8,350 bases of DNA from Pseudomonadota bacterium (GTDB lineage Bacteria > Pseudomonadota > Alphaproteobacteria > Rhizobiales > Rhizobiaceae): contig JAFAGL010000198.1 of the NCBI GenBank assembly GCA_023422735.1, positions 1 to 8,350 of the forward strand. The letters are read 5' to 3'. The notes under the pieces were generated by a model, which was not told the DNA's origin, did no database searches, and worked only from the letters and a program-made list of their open reading frames with translations. Below, piece after piece: positions 1 through 6,106 of the stretch (the first letter of the stretch is position 1; each line of letters starts with the position of its first letter). A program made the position numbers and the translations under genes.

Positions 1-412
1 AAGTGTCGATCGCAAATCATTGACAGTACATTCAAATAGCGTCGTCGGCTTGCGAAACATAGTCATGCTCGCACCTGAGGCCCATCATTTCGAAACATTT
101 CTGAAGGCTGTATCGCTAAGCAGCGACATCTCTTCCGACGCTCGATCTCTGAAGCTCGGACTAGGCGACACGCATATATGCGTGTGTGATCCCGATGCGC
201 TAGGCGAAGAGTTCGGGATTGCCAAAGACAAAACATCTTCCGACCCGACACTGCAGGCGGTCGCGGTTGAATTTGCAGTGCAGGATCTGGAAAAAACGCG
301 AAAAATGCTGGAAGAAAACGCGATAGCCTTCAGTCGTCATCGTCAAATGCTAGTCGTGCCTCCGGCTCCCGGGCAGGGCGTTTATTTCCTGTTCTCGGAG
401 AAAGAAATATGA
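1..412 (+). CDS. VOC (glyoxalase-like) family protein, C-terminal part; 5' end outside window
   Basis: The reading frame is open to the left edge, so this is the 3' part of a longer gene. A TTG at 20-22 could in principle start it, but the text just after it (HSNSVVGLRNIVMLAPEAHH) looks like the junction between the two modules of the longer two-domain glyoxalase-like proteins common in alphaproteobacteria. I therefore take the real start to lie upstream. The visible module shows the family's usual order: a strand with GLRNIVMLA, a short helix (ETFLKAV), a strand pair around DTHICVCDP, then a helix with DLEKTRKMLEENAIAF and a final strand pair (LVVPPAPGQGVYFLF). No metal-binding His/Glu set can be assigned from this half alone. 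The substrate is unknown, and members are often labelled lactoylglutathione lyase without proof. The stop overlaps the kdsA start (ATGA), so the two are probably co-transcribed and translationally coupled. Family call fairly sure; function unknown. Confidence 0.8.
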   Translation, partial: SVDRKSLTVHSNSVVGLRNIVMLAPEAHHFETFLKAVSLSSDISSDARSLKLGLGDTHICVCDPDALGEEFGIAKDKTSSDPTLQAVAVEFAVQDLEKTRKMLEENAIAFSRHRQMLVVPPAPGQGVYFLFSEKEI

Positions 413-1239
413 GCGCTGTGAATTCCCACGTTGCTGTCGGCTCGGTTACATTCGGCAATGATCTGCCGCTGACCTTGATTGCGGGGCCATGTCAGCTTGA
501 AACGCGCCAGCACGCGTTTGACATGGCGGGCTCCTTGAAGGAAATGGCGAGCCAGCTTGGAATTGGACTTATTTACAAAACCAGTTTCGACAAGGCGAAT
601 CGCACCTCGTTAAGTGGCGAGCGCGGTGCTGGACTTGATGTGGCGATGCCAATCTTCGCGGATTTGAAAGCGGAATTTGGCCTGCCTATCCTGACCGATG
701 TCCACTCCGAAGAGCAGTGCCGTGTGGTCGGCGAAGTCGTCGATATTCTTCAGATTCCTGCGTTTCTTTGCCGTCAAACCGATCTGCTGGTTGCGGCTGC
801 CAGAACGGGCAAGGTGGTCAATGTCAAGAAGGGGCAATTCCTTGCACCTTGGGACATGAAGAATGTGGTTGCCAAAGTGACCGGCTCCGGCAACCCAAAT
901 GTAATGACCACTGAGCGTGGTGTTTCGTTCGGCTACAATACGCTCGTTTCAGATATGCGCGCGCTTCCTGTATTGCGGGAGATCGGGGCGCCAGTGATTT
1001 TTGATGCAACCCATTCCGTCCAGCAACCCGGCGGGCAGGGCGGTTCTTCGGGAGGGGATCGGCGCTTTATCGAAACTTTGGCGCGCGCGGCTGTTGCGGT
1101 CGGCGTCGCTGGTGTTTTCATTGAAACGCACCAGGATCCCGATAACGCGCCGTCGGACGGACCAAACATGGTTCCTTTGGAACAACTTTCAGCCTTGGTG
1201 GAGAAACTGATCGCATTCGACCGATTGGCAAAAGCGTAG
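409..1239 (+). CDS. kdsA: 3-deoxy-D-manno-octulosonate 8-phosphate synthase, metal-dependent type
   Basis: This cytoplasmic enzyme condenses phosphoenolpyruvate with D-arabinose 5-phosphate to give KDO-8-phosphate, the precursor of the KDO sugar of lipopolysaccharide. The 276-residue length is normal for a TIM-barrel KdsA. Diagnostic segments are AGPCQLE (25-31), YKTSFDKANRTS (56-67), QIPAFLCRQTDLL (115-127), NVKKGQFLAPWDM (138-150), DATHSVQQPGGQGG (199-212) and FIETHQDPDNAPSD (237-250). The residues that bind metal in the Aquifex type are all present at Cys28, His202, Glu239 and Asp250, with the same mutual spacing as Aquifex Cys11/His185/Glu222/Asp233. The metal-independent E. coli type has Asn in place of the Cys. 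The ATG start overlaps the upstream VOC stop and is preceded by GGAGA at 397-401, seven bases away. No terminator follows it in the 59-base gap. Confidence 0.97.
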   Translation: MSAVNSHVAVGSVTFGNDLPLTLIAGPCQLETRQHAFDMAGSLKEMASQLGIGLIYKTSFDKANRTSLSGERGAGLDVAMPIFADLKAEFGLPILTDVHSEEQCRVVGEVVDILQIPAFLCRQTDLLVAAARTGKVVNVKKGQFLAPWDMKNVVAKVTGSGNPNVMTTERGVSFGYNTLVSDMRALPVLREIGAPVIFDATHSVQQPGGQGGSSGGDRRFIETLARAAVAVGVAGVFIETHQDPDNAPSDGPNMVPLEQLSALVEKLIAFDRLAKA

Positions 1240-1285
1240 ATTTTTAGCGCAACCGAGCGCTCCCAACCACGTTCCCCTTTTCCAT

Positions 1286-1291
1286 AGGAGG
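1286..1291 (+). promoter_or_regulatory. Strong ribosome binding site of the PRC-barrel gene
   Basis: AGGAGG, a full match to the 16S rRNA anti-Shine-Dalgarno, lies seven bases before the ATG at 1299. It fixes the start of the small downstream gene and is the strongest binding site in the window, so the protein may be made in quantity. Confidence 0.85.
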
Positions 1292-1298
1292 ACGACAA

Positions 1299-1664
1299 AT
1301 GGTTACACAAACAGGACATACCAAAGCCATCCGCGCATCGCGGGTCATTGGAACATCAGTTCTGAACAACTCTGGCGACAGCATAGGGAAGATCGAGGAT
1401 GTGATGCTCGACAAACTTTCCAACAATATCATGTTTGCTGTGGTTGGGTTTGGCGGCTTTCTGGGAATTGGCGAAAAATACCACGCGATCCCGTGGTCCG
1501 CGCTTGACTACGTGCCTGAAAAAGAAGGCTATGTCGTACCTTTCACGCGCGAACAGCTTGAGGCTGCCCCAAGCTATGAAATCGACGCGCTAACGACCAG
1601 TGATGGGACGGAAGCCCGCCGCGAGTCATATGAGTACTATCAGGTTCCGCCTTACTGGTTCTAA
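1299..1664 (+). CDS. PRC-barrel domain protein
   Basis: A 121-residue cytoplasmic protein with no signal peptide or membrane segment. Residues about 11 to 90 form one PRC-barrel (the fold shared by RimM and the photosynthetic reaction-centre H subunit). The pattern is ASRVIGTSVLNNSGDSIGKI, then EDVMLDKLSNNIMFAVVGFGG, then a strand with YHAIPWSAL and the VPFTREQL element. The tail is acidic and ends in an aromatic/proline-rich YYQVPPYWF, which I recall from other rhizobial stand-alone PRC proteins. Such proteins are abundant in Rhizobiales, often linked to stress, and lack a defined biochemical role. It sits between kdsA and eno with its own strong ribosome binding site and 59 and 75 bases on either side, so separate transcription is possible. 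Domain call firm; function not known. Confidence 0.88.
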   Translation: MVTQTGHTKAIRASRVIGTSVLNNSGDSIGKIEDVMLDKLSNNIMFAVVGFGGFLGIGEKYHAIPWSALDYVPEKEGYVVPFTREQLEAAPSYEIDALTTSDGTEARRESYEYYQVPPYWF

Positions 1665-1726
1665 GCACGCCTACCGGTTGCGTTTCGCATCGCTTTCGAT
1701 AAGGACTGCGGCAGATCCATTCTTAC

Positions 1727-1732
1727 AGGAGA
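1727..1732 (+). promoter_or_regulatory. Ribosome binding site that decides the GTG start of eno
   Basis: AGGAGA sits seven bases before GTG 1740. No ATG lies at a suitable distance, and enolases begin with a residue pattern like M-x-A-I-I-D, which matches translation from this GTG. Confidence 0.8.
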
Positions 1733-1739
1733 ACCTGCC

Positions 1740-3017
1740 GTGGCAGCCATTATCGATATTGTCGGACGCGAAATCCTTGATAGCCGCGGCAGCCCTACTG
1801 TCGAGGTAGACGTATTCTTGGAAGACGGCGCGTTCGGTCGCGCCGCCGTCCCTTCTGGGGCTTCTACAGGTGCTCATGAAGCCGTCGAGTTGCGCGACGG
1901 TGGTGAACGTTACCTGGGCAAAGGCGTGGAAAAGGCCGTCGGCTTTGTAAACGGCGAAATTTTTGATGCCATTGGCGGTATGGATGCAGAGGCGCAACTG
2001 CAGATCGACCAGGCGTTGATCGATCTCGATGGAACACCGAACAAAGCGCGTATAGGGGCTAACGCCATTCTTGGTGTTTCCATGGCCGTTGCAAAAGCGG
2101 CAGCGCAATCCTCAGGTCTGCCATTGTATCGCTATGTAGGCGGCGCCAGCGCTCGCGTTTTGCCTGTTCCAATGATGAACATCATCAATGGCGGAGCGCA
2201 TGCCGATAATCCAATCGATTTTCAGGAATTTATGATCATGCCGGTGGGCGCAGATTCGCTGGGCGAAGCTGTCAGAATGGGCGCGGAAGTTTTCCACACG
2301 CTCAAGAAGCGCCTCAAGGAGGCCGGCCACAACACGAATGTGGGGGATGAAGGCGGTTTCGCCCCAAACCTGAAAAGTGCCGAAGAGGCGCTGGACTTTG
2401 TCATGTCCTCGATCGAGAAAGCAGGCTACCGCCCCGGAGAGGACATGTATCTGGCACTCGATTGTGCAGCGACGGAATTCTTCAAGGATGGCGCATATGT
2501 TTACGAGGGCGAGGGGAAGACGCGTTCTCCGCAGGAGCAAGCCGAGTATCTCGCCAAACTCGCAACTGATTACCCGATTATCTCGATCGAAGATGGTATG
2601 TCGGAAGACGACTGGGATGGCTGGAAAGCTCTCACTGACCGCGCCGGCAGGCAGGTGCAGCTGGTTGGCGATGATCTGTTCGTGACAAACACTGCTCGTC
2701 TTCGTGATGGCATCAAAATGGGAGTGGCCAACTCCATTCTCGTCAAGGTCAACCAAATCGGATCATTGAGCGAAACGCTGGATGCAGTCGAAACAGCGCA
2801 TAAGGCTGCTTATACTGCCGTGATGTCTCATCGTTCGGGCGAAACCGAAGATTCGACGATTGCAGATTTGGCCGTCGCAACCAATTGCGGGCAGATCAAG
2901 ACCGGTTCGCTAGCTCGTTCGGATCGGCTTGCAAAATACAACCAGTTGATCCGTATCGAGCAAGAACTCGGACAACAGGCAATTTATGCCGGAAAATCAA
3001 TTCTACGTACGCGTTAA
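1740..3017 (+). CDS. eno: Enolase (phosphopyruvate hydratase)
   Basis: Enolase interconverts 2-phosphoglycerate and phosphoenolpyruvate in glycolysis and gluconeogenesis, and in many bacteria also associates with the RNA degradosome. The 425-residue length is full for the family. The N-terminal domain shows REILDSRGSPTVEVDV (10-25) and the substrate-loop SGASTGAHEA (39-48). The barrel domain shows GGAHADNPIDFQEF (151-164), GDEGGFAPN (202-210), ALDCAATEF (239-247), IEDGMSEDDW (283-292), GDDLFVTN (310-317), LVKVNQIGS (334-342), SHRSGETED (363-371) and IKTGSLARSDR (386-396). The expected catalytic residues are present: Glu163, Glu204 and Lys336, with Mg ligands Asp241, Glu284 and Asp311, and Lys387 in the active site. 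Nothing is broken. The start is GTG. Its product PEP is a KdsA substrate, which fits its closeness to kdsA, but eno may have its own promoter in the 75-base gap; I could not identify one with confidence. Confidence 0.98.
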   Translation: MAAIIDIVGREILDSRGSPTVEVDVFLEDGAFGRAAVPSGASTGAHEAVELRDGGERYLGKGVEKAVGFVNGEIFDAIGGMDAEAQLQIDQALIDLDGTPNKARIGANAILGVSMAVAKAAAQSSGLPLYRYVGGASARVLPVPMMNIINGGAHADNPIDFQEFMIMPVGADSLGEAVRMGAEVFHTLKKRLKEAGHNTNVGDEGGFAPNLKSAEEALDFVMSSIEKAGYRPGEDMYLALDCAATEFFKDGAYVYEGEGKTRSPQEQAEYLAKLATDYPIISIEDGMSEDDWDGWKALTDRAGRQVQLVGDDLFVTNTARLRDGIKMGVANSILVKVNQIGSLSETLDAVETAHKAAYTAVMSHRSGETEDSTIADLAVATNCGQIKTGSLARSDRLAKYNQLIRIEQELGQQAIYAGKSILRTR

Positions 3018-3050
3018 AAGCATATGAATAACGATGTATTAAGCACGTTC

Positions 3051-3092
3051 GTCCACATTGGTGCGTGGAACATGGAATGCACCAATGTGGAC
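3051..3092. repeat. Perfect 14-bp inverted repeat spanning the start of the septum-initiator gene
   Basis: Left arm 3051-3064 (GTCCACATTGGTGC) is the exact reverse complement of right arm 3079-3092, with a 14-base loop. A further ACGT/ACGT pairing (3045-3048 with 3093-3096) is possible across a two-base bulge. The right arm contains the ATG at 3085 and the first codons (Met-Trp). A weak GGAA (3074-3077), seven bases before that ATG, lies in the loop. No T-run follows, so it does not look like an intrinsic terminator. In RNA it would place the start codon in a stem; in DNA it could be an operator. Existence is certain from the sequence; function is inference. Confidence 0.85.
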
Positions 3093-3405
3093 ACGTCAAT
3101 ATCGTCAGCGTCGCCTAGGCCGCTTGGTCTTGCCGGCGATCACGCTCGCATTTCTTTCCTATTTCGGCTTCCATGCCTGGCATGGTGAGTATGGCATCTA
3201 TTCGAAATATGCCTTGGTGGAGCGGACTGCTGTGATGCAGAAGCAGTTGGATAGAGTGAGATCCCAGCGCGTTGCCTTGGAGACCCGTGTCCACCTTCTG
3301 CAGGACGGTTCGATAGAAAAAGACATGCTTGATGAATATGCGAGGCGTGCTTTGAACCTGTCGCACACGAATGAGCTGGTTATCCTTCGTAAACGCGAAG
3401 AGTAG
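3085..3405 (+). CDS. FtsB/DivIC-family septum formation initiator protein
   Basis: A 106-residue bitopic inner-membrane protein. Residues 1-12 are basic (WTRQYRQRRLGR), followed by one membrane segment at about 13-30 (LVLPAITLAFLSYFGFHAW), a periplasmic coiled coil at about 42-73 (VERTAVMQKQLDRVRSQRVAL), and the family signature DGSIEKDMLDEYARRALN (74-91). Family members join FtsL and FtsQ in the divisome and help activate septal peptidoglycan synthesis. A copy beside eno is typical, as E. coli ftsB also neighbours other genes of central metabolism and rhizobial genomes keep it between eno and pdhA. In-frame TTG 3058 and GTG 3061 would add nine or eight residues encoded by the inverted repeat. 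I prefer ATG 3085 because relatives begin MWT and the basic stretch then directly precedes the membrane segment. The binding site is weak (GGAA 3074-3077). Symbol withheld because the alphaproteobacterial member is distant from E. coli ftsB. Confidence 0.87.
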   Translation: MWTRQYRQRRLGRLVLPAITLAFLSYFGFHAWHGEYGIYSKYALVERTAVMQKQLDRVRSQRVALETRVHLLQDGSIEKDMLDEYARRALNLSHTNELVILRKREE

Positions 3406-3420
3406 ACTTCAACGCCTCGT

Positions 3421-3451
3421 AGGATGAACTGGAATGCAGTTCATCCTCTTT
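3421..3451 (+). terminator. Intrinsic terminator candidate after the septum-initiator gene
   Basis: AGGATGAACTG (3421-3431) pairs perfectly with CAGTTCATCCT (3437-3447) around a five-base loop, followed by CTTTACTT. The stem is 11 bp but only moderately GC-rich and the T-run is short and interrupted, so termination may be partial. It lies 16 bases after the stop codon at 3405 and before the pdh leader, the expected place for the end of the upstream transcript. Confidence 0.65.
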
Positions 3452-3472
3452 ACTTCCAAAGTTTCAACAAGT

Positions 3473-3516
3473 TAGCCGCATAACAGCCATGCATTTTGCG
3501 CATGGCGATGCGGCTA
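3473..3516 (+). promoter_or_regulatory. Composite 16-bp hairpin in the region upstream of pdhA
   Basis: An outer stem of nine pairs (TAGCCGCAT 3473-3481 with ATGCGGCTA 3508-3516) encloses an inner stem of seven pairs (GCCATGC 3486-3492 with GCATGGC 3500-3506). They are separated by an AACA/G internal loop and capped by a seven-base loop. No T-run follows, so simple termination is unlikely. It lies 83 bases before the pdhA ATG. It could be a structured 5' leader, an sRNA element, a second stop for upstream transcription, or a DNA dyad bound by a regulator. The structure is plain in the sequence; the role is not known. Confidence 0.6.
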
Positions 3517-3532
3517 CTGGCGTGCTAGCGTC

Positions 3533-3594
3533 ACTCCTGATCCGGGCCTCGGGCAAATTCTGGCCAACGTCCGCACGAGAAAAGTTCAGGGAGT
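3533..3594 (+). promoter_or_regulatory. Possible anti-Shine-Dalgarno pairing in front of pdhA
   Basis: ACTCCTGA (3533-3540) is complementary to TCAGGGAGT (3586-3594) with a single bulged G, giving eight pairs that would cover the whole pdhA ribosome binding site AGGGAG (3588-3593). The intervening loop is 45 bases. Such a pairing could lower translation when formed. An eight-pair match with a bulge may arise by chance, so this is a modest call. Confidence 0.3.
3588..3593 (+). promoter_or_regulatory. Ribosome binding site that decides the pdhA start
   Basis: AGGGAG lies six bases before ATG 3600. It favours that ATG over the in-frame ATG at 3489, which has no purine-rich site before it and lies inside the composite hairpin. 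Confidence 0.75.
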
Positions 3595-3599
3595 CGAGT

Positions 3600-4655
3600 A
3601 TGGCTACTGCCGCGAGAAAATCGCAGGCGAAAGCGGAGGCTGACGCAAAACAGGATTTGCAATTCCGCGGCACGCTTGAAGCACCGCCCCCGGCAAAGCT
3701 GAGCAAGGAGCAGGAGCTTGCTGCCTATCGCAGCATGTTGCTGATCCGCCGCTTTGAGGAGAAGGCCGGCCAGCTTTATGGTATGGGTTTTATTGGAGGT
3801 TTCTGTCACCTCTATATTGGCCAGGAAGCAGTGGTTACCGGTATGCGTCTTGGAATGCGCGACGGCGACCAAATGATAACAGCCTATCGCGACCACGGCC
3901 ACATGCTGGCGATGGAGATGGATCCGCGTGGCGTGATGGCGGAGTTGACAGGGCGCCGGGGGGGCTATTCCAAAGGAAAAGGCGGCTCCATGCACATGTT
4001 TTCCAAGGATAAGAAGTTCTATGGCGGGCATGGTATTGTGGGCGCTCAGGTCCCGCTTGGGACAGGCCTGGCATTCGCCAACAAGTATCGCGGCGATGGC
4101 TCGGTCAGCGTAACCTATTTTGGTGATGGCGCAGCCAATCAGGGACAGGTCTACGAGAGCTTTAATATGGCCTCGTTGTGGAAGCTACCGGTCGTTTATG
4201 TGATCGAAAACAATCGCTACGCGATGGGCACCTCTGTCAGCCGTTCGTCGGCAGAAACCGATTTTTCGCAGCGCGGTGTGTCTTTCCGCATTCCGGGCAT
4301 GAAAGTTGATGGCATGGATATTCGTGCTGTCGCTTCGGCATCAGAACTTGCTCTTGAACATGCGCGCTCGGGCAAAGGTCCGATCATTCTTGAGATGCAG
4401 ACCTATCGTTATCGCGGCCACTCAATGTCAGATCCCGCGAAATACCGATCGAAGGATGAAGTGCAGAAAATGCGTTCGGAGCATGATCCGATCGAGCAGG
4501 TGAAGGCACGCATTATCGAACAAGGCTGGGCGAGCGAAGAAGAGCTCAAGTCGATCGATAAGGAGGTTCGCGATATTGTCGCCGGTTCCGCCGATTTTGC
4601 CCAAACCGACCCGGAGCCGGATGTATCCGAGCTCTACACAGACATCCTGCTTTAA
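3600..4655 (+). CDS. pdhA: Pyruvate dehydrogenase E1 component, alpha subunit
   Basis: With PdhB it forms the thiamine-diphosphate-dependent E1 that decarboxylates pyruvate and acetylates the lipoyl groups of the complex. From ATG 3600 the protein has 351 residues, close to other rhizobial PdhA; the longer frame from 3489 would add 37 residues with no family resemblance. Residues 1-35 are a variable Lys/Ala-rich lead. The core begins at YRSMLLIRRFEEKAGQLYGMG (43-63) and continues FCHLYIGQEAV (68-78), the YRDHGHMLA segment (96-104) and GKGGSMHMF (127-135). The ThDP/Mg motif runs from GDGAANQGQ (175-183) to ENN (203-205). The YRYRGHSMSDPAKYR loop (269-283) matches the loop whose serines are phosphorylated in the mammalian enzyme; bacterial control by phosphorylation is not implied. 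It is the first gene of the pdh operon, 12 bases before pdhB. Confidence 0.97.
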   Translation: MATAARKSQAKAEADAKQDLQFRGTLEAPPPAKLSKEQELAAYRSMLLIRRFEEKAGQLYGMGFIGGFCHLYIGQEAVVTGMRLGMRDGDQMITAYRDHGHMLAMEMDPRGVMAELTGRRGGYSKGKGGSMHMFSKDKKFYGGHGIVGAQVPLGTGLAFANKYRGDGSVSVTYFGDGAANQGQVYESFNMASLWKLPVVYVIENNRYAMGTSVSRSSAETDFSQRGVSFRIPGMKVDGMDIRAVASASELALEHARSGKGPIILEMQTYRYRGHSMSDPAKYRSKDEVQKMRSEHDPIEQVKARIIEQGWASEEELKSIDKEVRDIVAGSADFAQTDPEPDVSELYTDILL

Positions 4656-4667
4656 GGAGAAACGGGT

Positions 4668-6095
4668 ATGCCGATCGATATTTTGATGCCCGCGCTTTCT
4701 CCTACGATGGAAGAAGGCAATCTCGCCAAATGGTTGAAGAATGAAGGTGATAACGTCGCGCCTGGCGATGTGATCGCCGAAATCGAAACGGACAAGGCAA
4801 CGATGGAAGTCGAAGCCGTTGATGAAGGCACTTTGGGCAAGATCCTCGTCCAGGCAGGCACCGAAGGCGTGAAAGTGAATACGCCAATCGCCGTTCTGCT
4901 TCAGGAAGGCGAAAGTTCTGACGCCACCACCTCGAAGACGGCCGACGAATCGTCGAAGCCTGTCGTCGATTCGGAAAAGACCGCTTCCGATGAAGCGGGT
5001 GGCAAGGCGAGGCCAGCAACGGAAGAGCCTTCCGCCAAGAAGGTCAATGCCGCTCCTGCTCAGCCAAAGTTTGATGTGGCAGCCGATCCCGACATTCCAT
5101 CGGGTACCGAAATGGTTTCGACCACGGTGCGCGAGGCGCTCCGCGATGCCATGGCCGAGGAAATGCGCCGCGACAAGGATGTCTTCGTTATGGGCGAGGA
5201 AGTTGCGGAATATCAGGGCGCCTATAAGATCACCCAAGGCCTGCTCCAGGAATTCGGCGCCGAGCGCGTAGTTGATACGCCCATTACCGAGCATGGATTT
5301 GCCGGCGTCGGCGTGGGCGCGGCAATGGCTGGTTTGAAGCCAATCGTCGAGTTCATGACCTTCAATTTCGCAATGCAGGCGATTGACCAGATCATCAACT
5401 CCGCCGCCAAGACCCTCTATATGTCCGGCGGTCAAATGGGCGCGCCGATTGTGTTTCGCGGCCCGAATGGCGCCGCGGCTCGCGTTGCTGCCCAGCATAG
5501 CCAGGATTACGCTGCTTGGTATAGCCACATCCCGGGCCTGAAGGTCGTCCAGCCGTATACGGCGGCAGATGCCAAAGGTCTGTTGAAGGCGGCAATCCGC
5601 GATCCCAATCCTGTGATCTTCCTGGAAAACGAGATTCTTTACGGTCAGTCCTTTGACGTCCCGAAACTGGATGATTTCGTTTTGCCGATTGGCAAGGCGC
5701 GCGTTCATAAGCAGGGCAAGGATGTGACGCTCTTGTCCTGGGGCATCGGCATGACCTATGCGGTGAAGGCTGAAGCCGAGTTGCGCGAGTTGGGCATTGA
5801 TGCGGAGATCATCGATCTACGCACGATCCGTCCGCTCGATTTCGATACGATCCTCGCATCGGTTAAAAAGACCAACCGTCTGGTGACGATCGAAGAGGGC
5901 TACCCGCAAAGTTCGGTCGGCGATCATATTGCAAGCCAGGTGATGCAGCGCGCTTTCGATTATCTGGATGCGCCTGTCATCACGATATGCGGCAAGGACG
6001 TGCCGATGCCTTACGCTGCAAATCTCGAAAAGCTCGCTCTGCCCAACGTGGCGGAAGTGATCGAGGCGGTGAAGGCCGTCACTTATCGGGCCTGA
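4668..6095 (+). CDS. pdhB: Pyruvate dehydrogenase E1 component, beta subunit, with N-terminal lipoyl domain
   Basis: Partner of PdhA in the E1 heterotetramer. The 475 residues are well above the roughly 330 of an ordinary E1-beta because of an extra N-terminal lipoyl domain (1-82; lipoyl lysine Lys43 in ETDKATMEVE) and a flexible Ala/Ser/Lys/Glu-rich linker (about 83-145). The transketolase-like E1-beta core starts at about 149 (VSTTVREALRDAM). Motifs include GEEVAEYQGAYK (176-187, with the ThDP-facing Glu178), DTPITEHGFAGVGVGAAMAG (203-222), FMTFNFAMQAIDQI (229-242), FRGPNGA (263-269) and AQHSQDYAAWY (275-285). The C-terminal half holds LRTIRPLD (384-391) and GYPQSSVG (411-418). A lipoylated E1-beta is known from Zymomonas mobilis and rhizobia, so the fusion is characteristic rather than new. 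Its binding site AGGAGA (4655-4660) shares a base with the pdhA stop. Confidence 0.97.
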   Translation: MPIDILMPALSPTMEEGNLAKWLKNEGDNVAPGDVIAEIETDKATMEVEAVDEGTLGKILVQAGTEGVKVNTPIAVLLQEGESSDATTSKTADESSKPVVDSEKTASDEAGGKARPATEEPSAKKVNAAPAQPKFDVAADPDIPSGTEMVSTTVREALRDAMAEEMRRDKDVFVMGEEVAEYQGAYKITQGLLQEFGAERVVDTPITEHGFAGVGVGAAMAGLKPIVEFMTFNFAMQAIDQIINSAAKTLYMSGGQMGAPIVFRGPNGAAARVAAQHSQDYAAWYSHIPGLKVVQPYTAADAKGLLKAAIRDPNPVIFLENEILYGQSFDVPKLDDFVLPIGKARVHKQGKDVTLLSWGIGMTYAVKAEAELRELGIDAEIIDLRTIRPLDFDTILASVKKTNRLVTIEEGYPQSSVGDHIASQVMQRAFDYLDAPVITICGKDVPMPYAANLEKLALPNVAEVIEAVKAVTYRA

Positions 6096-6106
6096 GGGGG
6101 AGCGTC

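Noticed and set aside
1246..1261. AGCGC/GCGCT hairpin after kdsA as a terminator
   Set aside because: Only five base pairs, and the T-run lies before rather than after the stem.
1678..1703. TTGCGT plus GATAAG as an eno promoter
   Set aside because: The spacing is only 14 bases and the -10 match is poor; not strong enough to list.
2112..2756. Minus-strand open frame of 214 codons opposite eno
   Set aside because: Shadow of the enolase coding frame; no domain or ribosome binding site recognised.
3014..3042. Two TTAA boxes after eno as a CtrA site
   Set aside because: The spacing is 21 bases rather than the seven of the CtrA consensus, and there is no TTAACCAT half-site.
3024..3188. Short + strand frame from ATG 3024 running out of frame through the septum-initiator start
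   Set aside because: Mostly overlaps a conserved gene in another frame, lacks a binding site, and has no recognisable content; a leader-peptide role would be speculation.
3489..3599. 37-codon N-terminal extension of pdhA from ATG 3489
   Set aside because: No binding site before it, the ATG falls inside a hairpin, the residues do not resemble PdhA, and ATG 3600 has a good site and gives the usual family length.
4428..5708. Minus-strand open frame of 426 codons opposite pdhA and pdhB
   Set aside because: It lies antisense to two strongly conserved genes, its translation has no recognisable domain and is rich in His/Arg/Gly/Phe as expected for a codon-bias shadow, and it has no convincing start signals.
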